This document shows, in pieces, positions 24,093 through 35,743 of a stretch of DNA of 64,000 nucleotides. Source of the DNA: Setomelanomma holmii. Taxonomy: Eukaryota; Ascomycota; Dothideomycetes; Pleosporales; Phaeosphaeriaceae. Position numbers and translations under genes: made by a program. Position 1 is the first letter of the stretch. The number at the start of each line of letters is the position of its first letter. The stretch lies in NCBI GenBank assembly GCA_010015745.1, contig ML978157.1:349713-413712 (forward strand), written 5' to 3'. Below the pieces are notes generated by a model that saw only the letters and a list, made by a program, of their open reading frames with translations, searched no databases and was not told where the DNA came from.

Positions 24093-24898
24093 TTAGATGC
24101 ATCTGCCTCCATCGACTTCTAGGTTCACTCCAGTTATAAACTTCGCATCATTGCTGGCCATAAAGACACACGCTGATGTAACATCGTCGACTTCTCCGAT
24201 CCGTCCCATCGGAACATTGCTCGTGAACTTCGTCCTATTCTCAGGCGTGTCCTCCATACCTGTGAAAGCACTGAACAGTCCTGTCGCAGTGACCAGAGGG
24301 CAAATGCTGACAACGCGAATTTGATGTGGACCATACTCGGCAGCTAGGCCTTTCGTCGCGTTCCACACAGCTCCTTTGCTGGCGTTGTACCATACAAGCC
24401 CAGGTCGCGGTCTTGTAGCTCCAACACTTGCGATATTTATGATGACACCTCCTTCTTTCCGATCAATAGCTTGCTGGACCCACGCATTGCATCCCAAATA
24501 CACGCCTTTGACATTGATGTCGAACGTCCTCTCGAACTCTTCTTCAGTTACCGTCGTCGTCGGTTTGTTTGTATAGCTCCAGCCCGCGTTGTTCACAAGG
24601 ATGTCGCAGCGACCAAACTTCTCGGTACACGCGGCCACAGCAGCTTTCCAGTCTGCAGACTTGGTCACGTCCATCTGGTGAAAGGCAAGCGCAGACGGGT
24701 TCGTGGCGACGGTGGCTTCGCCACCTTTGGCATTGATGTCGGTGACGAGGACTTTGGCACCTTCCGCTGCGAAGGCTTTTGAAATGCCAGCACCAAAGCC
24801 CGAGCCCCCACCTGGTGGTGTATCAGCTACGATGCCACGCTGAAAGGTGGGAATATGTTACCTGTGACGAGAGCAACTTTGCCATCGAGTCTACCCAT
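24093..24898 (-). CDS. short-chain dehydrogenase/reductase (classical SDR)
   Basis: A 37-nt first exon (24898-24862) encoding MGRLDGKVALVT, a 50-nt intron, and a second exon (24811-24093) give 251 residues. The cofactor motif is split by the intron and reads TGGGSGFGAG; NNAG follows at about residue 90. The catalytic residues are visible as the Ser in NIASVGATRP and the YNASK motif, and the protein ends with GVNLEVDGGRCI, the usual SDR C-terminus. Family knowledge says an NAD(P)-dependent oxidation or reduction of a hydroxyl/keto group, similar to 3-oxoacyl-reductase or glucose dehydrogenase-like SDRs, but the substrate cannot be read from sequence. It diverges from the succinate-semialdehyde dehydrogenase gene. 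Start and splice are well supported by phase and motif continuity. Confidence 0.9.
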
Positions 24899-25547
24899 GT
24901 TGCTGCTTTAGTTCGTGTCAGACTTTGAGGCTGGTGAATGAAGTGCAGAGCTAAAATCGGAAGCTTCAGTGTGCTATTGAAGCAAGACGAAGCAAGCAGC
25001 AAGCACAAGATGTCCACGGCGGCGTTCTCTCCGCCATGCACGGCATCCTGAGCACACGCTACATACGCGCATCTCGTCTCCAATCATCTCCAAATAGCGC
25101 TACCGAGCACCGTGTTTCGGAGGAACCACAATGAGGGGTAAGTCGTGAGGTGTGGAGAAGGAGGGGTGACGTCCGACGGAAAGGACCACCGAGGAAGCAG
25201 CCAATGAGAGGCCGATCACGCCGCTCCTTCTTTCTCTTTCGGCTCACCTCTTTGGGAGTCGGCTACATGCTTTTCCAATCAGCCATACAGGGTCTGCGGA
25301 ATACAGAAGTGGGGTTGGTGCATCGATGTCATGGATTAGCATGATGCGAGGAATGGGCGAGTTTGATGCGCGCGCCGATGGGAGATTACTTTCGATTGGG
25401 ATGGCGACTCTTTGATCACTTATCCTCTCCCTCAAAAAGTCGACGACATCCTATTGAACATACGACAAACTCAAACAGCTTCCCAAGCTTAGCATCTTGA
25501 AACACACACTCGAACCAATTCTCTCAAAGACCAACAGAGCCGGCAAG
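24899..25547. promoter_or_regulatory. divergent promoter region, SDR / SSADH genes
   Basis: A 649-base gap between genes reading outward. Two CCAAT boxes are visible at 25201 and 25275 on the plus strand, compatible with HAP-complex binding upstream of the aldehyde dehydrogenase. Binding is an inference from the motif only. Confidence 0.4.
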
Positions 25548-27196
25548 ATGGTGTTGGCAGGCAAATATGATCTGCCTTTCAAGGTTAGGAGAATGCAAAG
25601 CTTGGAGGTCGTTGCTAATCTTGTTGTAGCTCAACAACCCAGATTTGCTTCACAACCTGTCCTTCGTCCACGGTGAATGGGTCAAGGCCAAATCAGGCAA
25701 GACCTTTGAAGTAGCTGGTCAGCGCACTCACTTGACTACAATGATCAGCTATTGACATTATCAGATCCTGGAACCGGCAAGACATGGATCGAGTGCCCAA
25801 CAAATGATGCATCAGACGTCGACGAGGCGGTCAAGAGCTCACACAAGTCCTTCCTCGAGTACAAGAAGCTTAGTCCTCGAGCGCGAGCGCAAATGCTGTA
25901 TAAGTGGGACGCACTGATCAAAGAGAACAAGGAAGATATAGCAACAATTCTTGTGTACGAGACCGGCAAACCAAGAGCTGAAGCATATGGCGAAATTGAT
26001 TACTCAACGGGTTTCACTTGGTGGTTTGCAGGCGAGGCCGAGCGCATTCAAGGATCAGTCTTCACTCCCGCCCTGCCAAATCGCCGTATATTCACCATCA
26101 AGCAACCACTTGGCGTTGCTGCTGCTCTGGTACCATGGAACTTCCCGATTGCAATGATTCTGCGGAAAGCTGGCGCAGCACTTGCTGCCGGCTGCACGAT
26201 GATCGTCAAGCCCAGTCCTGAGACACCCATCACGGTCTTGGCGCTGGCGTATCTCGCGGACCAGGCTGGGTTTCCTAAGGGCGCTCTCAATGTGTTGACC
26301 ACAGATCTTGATAAGACGCCAGAGCTCAGTGAGGCTCTCTGCAGACATCCTTTAGTCAACAAGGTTACATTCACTGGTTCGACAAGGGTCGGTAAACTTG
26401 TAGCGAAGATCTGCTCCGATAACCTGAAGAAGGTCACACTGGAACTTGGTGGCAACTGTCCCGTACTCATCTTTGACGATGCAAACATTGAGCAGGCCAT
26501 AAGTCAGGTGTTCGCCTTGAAATATCGACACGCTGGCCAGGCTTGTATCACAGCCAATCGAATTTACGTCCAGTCTGGCATCTACGACAAGTTCATTGAG
26601 CGTTGGAACGCCGAAGCCCAGAAGATTGTTGTTGGCCACGGTGCCGACGAGAAGACGACCATGGGACCAGTCACAACACCACGAGGGGTAGAGAAGGCGC
26701 TCTCTCTTGTAGAAGATGCAAAGAAAAAGGGAGCGAAGATCCATATGGGTGGCAACAAGGTCGCGAAGAACGGCGGGTACTTCTTTGAGCCTACTGTGAT
26801 TAGTGGAGTAACACCTGATATGGACATCGCGAAGGAGGAGATGTTCGCTCCCATCAGCACATTCTTCAAGTTTGAAACCGAGGATGAAGCTGTAAAGGCA
26901 GCTAACGATACAAGCATGGGTCTTGCGTCGTACACCTTCACTAAGAACGTGGACCGGTTCTGGAGGTTGTTCGAGAATTTGGAGGCAGGCATGATCGGTC
27001 TCAATACTGGTGAGTGTCGCTCAACCTCCACCCGAATTACTCACTAATTTGGCGTTTAGGAAACTCCTCCGCAGCGGAGTCACCGTTTGGTGGCATCAAG
27101 CAGAGTGGATACGGAAAGGAGTCTGGAAAGGATGTGGCCGTCAACGAGTACCTGATCACGAAGACCGGAACCTTCACTCTTGAGGAGCAATCGTAA
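25548..27196 (+). CDS. UGA2: succinate-semialdehyde dehydrogenase (aldehyde dehydrogenase family)
   Basis: Exons 25548-25583, 25630-25717, 25765-27009 and 27060-27196 splice in phase to 501 residues; introns are 46, 47 and 50 nt. Seen: PWNFPIAMILRKAGAALAAGC (cofactor fold), FTGSTRVGK, the general-base Glu in TLELGGN, the nucleophile Cys in GQACITANR and the C-terminal ESPFGGIKQSGYGKE. Length and motifs agree with fungal NAD(P)-dependent succinate-semialdehyde dehydrogenases, the last step of the GABA shunt, yielding succinate for the TCA cycle. Other aldehyde dehydrogenases share the same core, but the SPETPITVLALA and GQACITANRIYV stretches favour this subfamily. No mitochondrial presequence is obvious, so a cytosolic location is likely. 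Confidence 0.93.
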
Positions 27197-27601
27197 TCGA
27201 GACTTGCTGACGATTGTAATGTACGACAGACTGTGCTTAAGTAAATCCAGTACTATTGTCTTTCCATTGTCTGATGTCAAGGTCTGTGCCAATGAGCTTG
27301 AGCAATGTGTGAATTGGCACGTCCGTGCGTTTAGTGACTGCTACATACACTCAGCAGCTGCACTTCCGTGTAATGAACTGGTTTATTATCTGACACCACT
27401 TCCTGAGGTTGTGCTTCAGCCTCGCAGAACAACTTTACGCTCACCAGCCACTTTGCTCCACGTGATCGTCGCATTAGCGCCTCCGCTAACCTTAGAACTT
27501 CGGGGACCGCGCGACAGAGCTGCGGTCGAGCAAGCTTCCCTTCGCCAGCACCCCGCGCACCCTCGTCCTTGTGCATCAGCACCACGTGCACCACCGTCGC
27601 C
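27197..27601. other. short intergenic spacer and promoter of the NCBP3-like gene
   Basis: About 400 bases between two genes in the same orientation. Frames in it do not look coding. Confidence 0.5.
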
Positions 27602-29192
27602 ATGGACACTGATATGATGGACGCTGGCTATGACATCGACATCGATGTTGGCGCCAGCATTGAAGCTCCCGTACAGCAGCCTCAGCAGATCATTGAGGTA
27701 AGGCAAGCTCAAGCCTAGACTGTAGCTGTGTCTGACGCGCTGCGCAGCAAGAACCCACACCCAAAGCGACCAACGATGTACCTGCCGCCTACTTCGAGAA
27801 TCTGGACGCACAGCCGACCAAACCATGGCCGGAAGCTTTGAATCTACAAGGCGTGAACGACTTCGACCCCAATGATCCTCTGTACTACGCGATGGAACAC
27901 TGCGGCTCCGAGCCACGCGTCAAGCAGCTGCGATGGGTTAGCGATAGCTCTGTGAACCTTGAGTTTTACAGCGCCGAAGATGCAGCCGCAGCGCTTGTGC
28001 TGCTGTCACACAAATCAGAGAATCCGAATTCGCTTGCGCTACAGGACAGCCGAAGAGCAAAGGACTACTCGAAGAAGCCAAATAGCATTCTAAAGATTAG
28101 AGAGACGAATTCTGGCGACCAGAAACCGAAGGGAGCCGCAACACGCAGCACCTACTACCAGCGCAACCCCGATATTCGAGGCAATCGAGAGAGAGAGCCA
28201 CGGAAGCGACCGCCGCCAAAGAGAGACTTTTTGGATTACGGCGAAGAAGACGAAGATCGTAGGGATCGAAGGAGGAGAAGGCAGGTTAGCTCGACGAATG
28301 ATCCCAACTTGTGCTAATACAGAGTAGCAGTGGAGACGAATCTATGGGCGAAGACTCTGGTGTCGAGCGGCGAAGAAACAACTACCGGAACGACAGAGAC
28401 ACAAGAGGTCGTGGTGGCAGACCTAGGAACGATAGGGAATCTGGCAGCTTCAGAGGTGACCGAAACGCCGGCAGACTTCGGGACGACAGAGAATCTGGCA
28501 GGCTCGGTGCTGACGTCGACTCGTACCGACCAGGGACTCGGAGGTGTGTACGTCCCACAGGTTGGAAAACAAAGCTAACGAATCTTAGTCCGCGAGAGTC
28601 ACACTTTGGTCGCCTACGAGGACGCAGTGCCTCACCCACCTCAGAAGATGGCGACGGTCGCTTTGGATTCGCGGAAGATAGCACAAACGTACGAAGCCGC
28701 TACAGAAGCCGGAGCCGCAGTCGCAATAGTCGTCGACGACGCGAACCGAGCGGTGACCGCTGGACTCACGATCGTGCAAACTATGGCACATCAGGAGCCC
28801 GGTGGCCGAAAGACACTTCCTTCGACAGCTCGCCAATGGGCAATCACCGTCGATCAGATGCCATGGATGAGACACGGAAAGGAGGTTCTTTGCTTGAGCG
28901 CATGACGAAGAACGGCCGGCCAGTTGTGCCACAGACACGATCTTTAGCCGACCGCATCACCCGCGATGATGACGACGACTCATCTTACGGACGATTAAAG
29001 GGTGACGATAGCGAGCCCGCTTTCAACGACTTCTCTGAACCCAAGCCGCGACGGAATCTCGTTGATCGGATCAGTCGAGATACGGACATTAATATTCGTG
29101 GGAGAGGTGAAGAGGGCATCAACATCCGTGGGACAGCAGGCAATGGGTCAGCTGGCGGCATCAATATCAGAGGCGTAGCAAGCGGTGCTTAG
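27602..29192 (+). CDS. NCBP3-like nuclear cap-binding subunit / RNA-binding protein
   Basis: Exons 27602-27697, 27748-28284, 28323-28543 and 28589-29192 are in phase and give about 485 residues. Residues about 60-135 form a degenerate RRM: ALNLQGVNDFDPNDPLYYA, then LRWVSDSSVNLEFYSAEDAAAAL; this Leu-x-Gly-Val-Asp plus Trp-x-x-Asp-Ser-Ser-Val-Asn pattern is that of the NCBP3 family, which binds capped RNA and links to export factors. The C-terminal half is rich in Arg, Asp and Ser, with RGRGG and RSRSRSR repeats and INIRG repeats near the end. The second intron is only 38 nt and the third is 45 nt, a multiple of three, so retention would insert 15 residues without breaking the frame. Family call is good; RNA role is inferred from homology. 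Confidence 0.82.
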
Positions 29193-29936
29193 TTGGACAC
29201 TGCGATACGACGAGGACTCCGAGTGCCTGCTACACCAATTCTCCATTTCAACTTGGAGATAGAGGAATGGAAGCTGGGAGGAAGCCCGCGCTGGACGATG
29301 CTAAGCAGCGACGGCTGAAGATGTCTTTGAGCATGTCGCTCAGACCTGTCACTCTACCCTTAATCATTTTGTATGCATCCAAGGATATCCATTGTTTGGC
29401 GCTCAAAATTGACAGCGATGACCGGGCTTGCTCGGCTGAAGGACGATTGGAGTGTATAGATAAAATCCTTGAGCACAATCAAGCTGTATGGACGCCGGAT
29501 TGGCATAAGAAATCTTCTCAAAATTTGCACAATGTTTCTGTTCGCCCTCAAAACCGCACCGAGGAACGTCATAATCTTCTTGATGATTCTTGAGCAAAAC
29601 CCTTGAAGGTTATCGGTGCTTCGCTGCAAACCGCTTGCATAATCAGCCCTACGCGCCTCGGACTTGCGTGGAGCCGAAGATCGACCATCCTTACACACAC
29701 CCGCCTAGCTTGGTCTTGGAAGCGCCAGTACATACGCCTGGAACTGTTGATGCATGTATGATATATAACTCCAGCCTACCCTACCTTCTCAACCTCCCTC
29801 GAATACAATTTCGCACCCTTCTCTATTGCTGGACACGAATTACCATACATCGCCCTGCGCGCAATCCCACCACAACCCCAACCACAACCACAACCACAAC
29901 ACTATAAACTTAGGAACCCCAATACAAACAAGCAAC
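29193..29936. other. intergenic; leader of the DUF1857 gene with a short CAACCA repeat
   Basis: About 740 bases without a supported gene. From about 29868 to 29900 a short tandem run of ACAACC units lies just upstream of the next start codon, probably in its 5' leader. Confidence 0.5.
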
Positions 29937-30583
29937 ATGGTCACTCTCCACCTCTCCTACACATCCCGAATCAACCCGCCGAACGCGACCCCCGTCCTCA
30001 CAGAATCCCAAGTCTGGGCCGGCCTGCAGCGCAAAATCCGGTTCGCGCAGGAATTCGTGCCCGTCATCGAAAGCTGCGATGTCCTCGAAGACAAAGACGG
30101 CATTGTCGTCCGGGAAGTAAAATTCAAAGAGGGCGCGGGACCGAAGCCTCGAGCCAAGGAGACGGTGCGGAGTTTTTGGCCGAGTTGGGTATGTGTTCTT
30201 GTTCACTTTTGTTTTGGGTGTGATATGTACGGGATATATGAGGAGTTTTTGGATAAGATATGGTTGGTAGCTAACGCATTCAACAGGTCGATTTCGTGCA
30301 GGAAGACGGAAGTGTGATTAAGAACATTGTCTCGGATGGGCCGTCGGGCGAGAAGGAGGATTTGCATATGACGTACGCGTTTGAGTTCCCGCTGCCGCAT
30401 ATTCAGGAGGGGAGTGAGGAGGCTAAGAAGGAGTTGGCGCGGTTGAAGGGTGTAAGTGTTCTGTCCTTCTTTATAGCTGGAATTTTGGGTGGCTTACGAG
30501 TGTGATAGATGAGCAAGATGGCTGTCGAGAAGAGCATTGAGACGATTAGGCAGATGGTGGTTGATGGAAGGATCAAAGAGTAG
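29937..30583 (+). CDS. DUF1857 (AtaL-like, START/SRPBCC-fold) protein
   Basis: Exons 29937-30188, 30287-30451 and 30509-30583 give 163 residues; introns are 98 and 57 nt. The order of motifs, an N-terminal INPP segment, LTESQVWAGLQRKIRFAQEFVPVIESC, a VVREVKF strand, a DGSVIKNIVS strand, a MTYAFEFPLP strand and a C-terminal helix with SIETIRQMV, fits the small DUF1857 family, which has a START-like ligand-binding fold. Members occur alone and inside secondary-metabolite clusters (AtaL); no such cluster is evident here. The substrate is unknown. Length is normal for the family and there is no signal peptide or membrane segment. The third exon is short, but phase and residue pattern support it. 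Confidence 0.85.
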
Positions 30584-31009
30584 AAATCAGCGTACGGAAA
30601 CGCTGATATCGTCATTCGATGCAAGTCACAATGAGTGTCTCGAGTAAAGAGGTCACAAGGTCAATGACTTCTTGCAATTGGCATGACAGCGTGCTTCGAA
30701 CCATGTTTGATTTCTGCTACGTGCTATGGCGAGAACACCACAAAAAGTCCCATATTGGGCTCCGAAGGATACAACCACGATTCGATGGTAGTGTTGGTCC
30801 ATCATGTCATCTGCTTCATACTTTTTTTCAATTAGGATAATCGTGTTAAGACATACGAAGAGTCGGGTGAATGTATTGCGATCGTCGACCCGTTGCAGGG
30901 AATGCGCCCCAAATCTCGATGCTAATATTCGGGCAGAATTTCACTGGCTTCATTCAAACCACGGATCTAGTCACTGCTGCGACGAACTCAGAAAATGTTC
31001 GTTGGACTA
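30584..31009. other. convergent intergenic spacer
   Basis: About 425 bases between the 3' ends of two converging genes; presumably both terminators and 3' UTRs. No coding signal. Confidence 0.5.
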
Positions 31010-32113
31010 TCACGAATTACTCACAATCTTGCCCTTGTTCACAACGAATGCCTCGATCGCTGAGATAGCTGCCCATAGCCTGTTCTCCGCTTCCCGGAAG
31101 ACGACAGACCTGGGTCCGTAGAAGACCTCGTCGCTTACCTCCTCAGGATGACGGGGCAAGCAGTGCATGAACGACCAGCTGTCCTTCGCGCCTCCTCGCT
31201 GCGCAAGCTCAGAGGTGATCTGGAAGCCCTCGAACGCCTTGAGTCTCTTCGCTGTCTCCTCTTCTTGACCCATCGATACCCAAGTATCTGTGACAAGAAT
31301 ATCGGCGTTCTTGACAGCCTCCTCTGGCACTCTGGTCTCAACTAGCTTTCCAGCCCTTGGCGATGTGCTCGCAGCGTGGTTTATGACCTCGATCATCTCC
31401 TTGGGCATCTCATAGCCTGACGGTGTTGCGACTGAGATGTCGACACCGAGCTTTGTTGCGCCGATTGCAAGATCGTACAAGACGTTGTTCGCGTCGCCGA
31501 CCCATGCGATCTTCAGACCCTCGAGTCCAAGTGAAGTCGACGAGGAGGATGGATGGATCTCGGCCATGGTCAGGAAGTCGGCGATGATCTGGAGAGGATG
31601 GTAGAGGTCTGAGAGGGCGTTGATGACGGGTACGGTAGAGTGCTTCGCGAGGTCTGCGACGTCGGAGTGTGGACCTACACGCGCTACTATGGCTGCGGTC
31701 ATGCTGGATAGAACAAGAGCAGTGTCGTAGAGTGACTCATTGACGCCCAATTGAATATCGTCCTTGCCCAAGAACATGGGCGTACCTCCCATGGTCGCTA
31801 TGGCGCCTTCCGTCGACACTCGCGTGCGGGTACTCCTCTTGCTGAAGGTCATAGCAACGGTCTTTCCAGCCAATGCTCCACGCAGAGAGTGCGGGATCTC
31901 ACCAGTGCCCGACTTGATGGCTGTCTTGTGCTGGTGCGCATTTCGCACGAGGGTAGTGAACTCAGCTGGTGTGAGATCTGCTATCGAAAGCAAGTGTCGG
32001 GGCGCGAATGGAGATGTTGGTGGAGCGGCAGGTGAAGACGAGAGCGAATATCGGCGGCATTGTGAGCGCGGCAAGCTTCGCAGAGCTGCAATTGCAGGGC
32101 GCATCGGAGACAT
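31010..32113 (-). CDS. ARG3: ornithine carbamoyltransferase, mitochondrial
   Basis: An intronless frame; I start at the Met opening MSPMRPAIAALRSLPRSQ, giving 367 residues with an Arg/Ser-rich mitochondrial presequence. An in-frame Met 26 codons upstream is less likely. The carbamoyl-phosphate loop is FSKRSTRTRVS, the central motif includes HPLQIIADFLTM, and the ornithine-binding HCLPRHPEEV lies near the C-terminus. The enzyme condenses ornithine and carbamoyl phosphate to citrulline in arginine synthesis, in the mitochondrial matrix in filamentous fungi. All catalytic motifs are present. It diverges from the TAG1-like gene. A TGACTCC element, near the Gcn4/CpcA core, lies 71-77 bases upstream of the start (32184-32190, minus strand). 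Confidence 0.96.
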   Translation of the reverse strand: MSPMRPAIAALRSLPRSQCRRYSLSSSPAAPPTSPFAPRHLLSIADLTPAEFTTLVRNAHQHKTAIKSGTGEIPHSLRGALAGKTVAMTFSKRSTRTRVSTEGAIATMGGTPMFLGKDDIQLGVNESLYDTALVLSSMTAAIVARVGPHSDVADLAKHSTVPVINALSDLYHPLQIIADFLTMAEIHPSSSSTSLGLEGLKIAWVGDANNVLYDLAIGATKLGVDISVATPSGYEMPKEMIEVINHAASTSPRAGKLVETRVPEEAVKNADILVTDTWVSMGQEEETAKRLKAFEGFQITSELAQRGGAKDSWSFMHCLPRHPEEVSDEVFYGPRSVVFREAENRLWAAISAIEAFVVNKGKIVSNS

Positions 32114-32464
32114 GGTGCTTCGCTTGAAATGAGATGCGTCTTTTTGAACAACTGAGGCTTTTTGAACTTCAGTCACAGCTGTGGGAGTCACCCAACCTTA
32201 TCGTCGCACGGCAGAACTTTTGTTTGACCGCCCGCACTTCGATGCGCGTTGGTGGAGAAGCCGCGTGCACTAGCGCGGCGGATAAGGAAGCGGGCGCCCA
32301 GCCGGGGCTGAGCGTGATGACGAAGACGGGCAAGTCAACGCTTCATCCAAGGTACGCGCAGCCCAGCCCTGCATCTGCCCACCTCACCCAACGACACCCC
32401 TTCCATTCGCATCGCATGACCTCTTGAGAGCCTGGTCGCTCTCTGCCCTTCCATCTCATACGCC
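32114..32464. promoter_or_regulatory. divergent promoter, OTC / TAG1-like genes
   Basis: A 351-base shared upstream region. It holds the TGACTCC element noted for the arginine gene; nothing else is assignable. Confidence 0.45.
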
Positions 32465-35173
32465 ATGGAGTCGCCCGAGGCGCAGTGGGCCTCCACCCGC
32501 ACACCCAGTTCGCGCCCAGCCTCACAGAAGTCGGCTCGCTCGTCGCGATCCGCGCCGTTGAATCAGTCGAGTAGAAGCACGGAACAGACACCGCTACTTG
32601 CTCGAGAAGACAGAAGTGACGATGAGCAAGACGACGGAAACCGGACGCCAGCGACGACTTCATTGTTGAGATCGCTGAGCGGCTCAGATAACAGTGGCAA
32701 AACACCGCTATGGAAGAAGCGATGGCCGAGCATACTGGCACTGGTCATGCTGTGTCTCGTCGTCGTGGGCATAATGCTCGGGTTCCTTGCGACAGAAGGC
32801 ATCGAGGAGTACGCCATGCAGGCAGCCGACTTCAAGCCAACCAAGCTATCCATAGATGGACTGGTCGACCAGGGCGCGAAGGTGCATGTAGAAGGTGATT
32901 TCACCATGGATGCATCAAAAGTGAAGAAGTCGAGCGTGCGCAACCTGGGGCGATTCGGGACTTGGATTGCGAGAGAAGCTGAGACTGGGCCGTTCGACGC
33001 TCAGGTCTACCTACCTGAGTACGGCAATGTGCTGGTCGGCACAGCCTCAATTCCAAGCATCAAGGTCAACATCCGCAACGGCCACACAACGCACATTTCC
33101 TTTATTACGAGCGTACAGCCTGGGTCGCCTGAAGGCATTCGTAACATCGCCAACGACTGGATCGATGGCCGTCTAGGTCAGATAAGGGTCAAAGGAAAGG
33201 CAGAGGTTCCTCTAAAGTCTGGCTTGATCAACATTGGCAAGCAGGTCGTGGAGCAGTCCATGGTCTTCAAAGGCGGCGATATCCCTACACTCCCTCACTA
33301 CAACATAACGAAGCTCAACATCCACGAAGCCAAGAATGGACGCAAAGGCATGGGTGCCGACGCAACTGTCGTGGTGGAGAACGACTTCCCAGTCCAGATC
33401 ACCCTACCCGCCGTAGCGGTCGACGTGTTGATCGAAGGATGCTCAGCGGAAAAGCAGATCTTTGTGGGAACAGCAGAGACTTCACAACTGGAGGTCAAGC
33501 CCAAGAGTGACATCGAGGTGAACGTTCTGGGAAATGTTGCTCACCTTTCAGACTCTTTGACTGAAGTATGCCCCAACTCAGCCAAGTCACCACTTGATGC
33601 TTTCATTGGCGACTACATGAAAGGTGATGAGTCGACAATTTACATCAACTGTTGCAAGTTCCCGGATCCCAATACTCCAGACTGGGCGCGCGAGCTCCTG
33701 AAGGATATCACGGTTCCAGTGCCCTTCCGCGGACGTGACATGGGCAGCCTCATCAGGAATTTCAGCATGGCCGATATGCACTTCTCTCTTCCAAATCCAT
33801 GGGCCGAGCCAGGAACACCAGAAGCCTCGCCGAAGATCTCTGCCGTGATTAATGTCGACGTTGGACTGCCGAACGAGATGAACTTCCCGCTTGACGTCAA
33901 CCAAGTAAAGGCTGATGCAGACATCTACTACAAGAACAAAAAGCTTGGAAAGATGGACATGAACAAATGGCAGAAGGCAAACTCGACCAGGATTGATGCA
34001 CATGGCAAAGAGGGACCATCACTTCTGGTCCAATCAGAAATCAAGAACGCACCCATTGAGATCCTTGACGACGACCTCTTCAGTGAGGTTGTTCAGGCGC
34101 TCATCTTTGGCGGCAAATCTGTCATGCTGGACATGAAGGCTTTGGTCAGCGTTGGTGTAAACACACCCATGGGCAAATTCGCCATCCGCGGCATCCCAGC
34201 GAAGGGGTCCGTACCAGTCAAACGTTCGTAATCCAGTTCGTGATCCAGTTCAACCATCGTACCTGCAATTGCTAACCTTTGACCCTCAGCAATACACAAC
34301 GGCAAAGGCAATGATGGTGGCAGCGACCCGAAATCAAGGTTCGAAGCCCTCAACGTCAGAGTCGGCAATCTGTCTATAGTCAAGACCACACCTACTTCAA
34401 TGACGCTCCAAGTACACGTCAACATGACCAATCCGACAAATTACTCCGCAACGGTCCCATTCTTCAGCATCAACATCATCGTCAACGGCACCGTCCTCGG
34501 CCAAGCCCTGATCGAAAACATGTACGTCAAACCCGGCAACAATACCAATCTCATCGCCACCGCGCTCTGGGACCCCTTCACAAACAGCGGCGCCAAAGGC
34601 AAAGCCGTCGGCGCCGAAATGCTATCACAATACATATCCGGCTTCAACACCTCCATCACCCTACAAGCCCACAATAGCACCATCCCCGCCCAACCAGGCC
34701 TAAGCAACCTGCTCTCCAAATACCCCATCACACTCCCAGCACCGCATCTCTCGCACCCCAAAGACCCAGGCAACGGCGACGGCTCCGACGACCCAGACGA
34801 CGACGGCAGAGAACACTTCATCAAAGGCGCAACAATGCACCTCATCTCTTCGACCGCAACATTCACGCTAAACTCGCCCTTTACACGGACAACTATGTTC
34901 ATCACACACATGAACGCCACCGCATACTACGAAGAACACCCTGCTGGCGTCATTCTGTACGACTTGCCCTTCGCCGTTCCGCCAGGACTTAGTGAGAGTC
35001 CGCGGATCCCTGTTGATTGGAGCTTTGGTGGGATCGGGTATGAGGCGATAAGGAAGGCGTTGGGCGGGCAGTTGAAGTTGACGGCGTTTGCGCATGTGGG
35101 TGTAAGGATTGGCGAGTGGAATGAGAGGATTTGGTTCAAGGGAGGGAAGATTGGGGCGAATGTTAGATTGTGA
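32465..35173 (+). CDS. TAG1: Tag1-like vacuolar membrane protein (DUF3712)
   Basis: Two exons, 32465-34223 and 34290-35173, with a 66-nt intron (GTTCGT, GCTAAC branch, CTCAG) encode 880 residues. A 90-residue Ser-rich cytosolic N-terminus with EQTPLLAREDRSDDE is followed by a single membrane segment (ILALVMLCLVVVGIMLGFLA). The rest is a long lumenal part with repeated DUF3712-type beta-rich modules, several N-glycosylation sites (NIT, NST, NGT) and an Asp/Gly-rich linker near residue 780. Yeast Tag1 (YLR173W) has this layout and acts at the vacuole to end autophagosome formation; fungal databases often mislabel the family as pre-rRNA processing proteins. The donor is GTTCGT rather than GTAAGT, but it is the only phase-correct choice. 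Confidence 0.82.
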
Positions 35174-35743
35174 GTGTGGCTGCGGGAATGAGGAAGGGGT
35201 AGTGTGTATATAGTGTATAACACAAAGATTGGGAGGGTGGACTGGATACTGTTGGCTGGATACAGATGGATAGCATGGCGTTTTGGTTGCATCTTCGGAT
35301 TTCTTCTGTTGTATCGAAGCGATTTGGAGTGCTTGCACCATCAACATATGTTCTTTATGTTTCTCAATGATTGTTTCTGCTCAGTACGTGATTGCAGTGG
35401 ACGAGCTGCAGGCGAGATCATGACTTCGTACCCAATCTTAGGGTGTGCTGTGTTCTGTAAGCTGCCTCCAGACCAGTTGTGTTTTCACTCGCGTTGCCAA
35501 AAATCAAACTTGACGGTAAGAATTGCATTGGTATTCTAGCTTTACGCGGAAACGAGTCCAAAAAACAGCCAGAAAGAAGAGTGCACGCCCTGAGCTGTCA
35601 GCTGTGGCACACAGGCTCGACTGTAAAGCTGAGCACAAGAGATAAGAATGCCTTGGCAGCGGACGATATCGTACGCGGATCCGTCATCATAGAGGTTGAC
35701 GAGACCTGTCGTGAGTGCTCAATCATAGTCGTTTGGACCGCAC
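35174..35743. other. convergent intergenic spacer
   Basis: About 570 bases between the stops of the TAG1-like and KHDC4-like genes; contains only weak frames. Confidence 0.5.

Noticed and set aside
28330..28578. Plus-strand 82-codon frame in the NCBP3-like gene
   Set aside because: It is an alternate frame of the Arg/Asp-rich exon; the other frame has RGG-type repeats consistent with the family.
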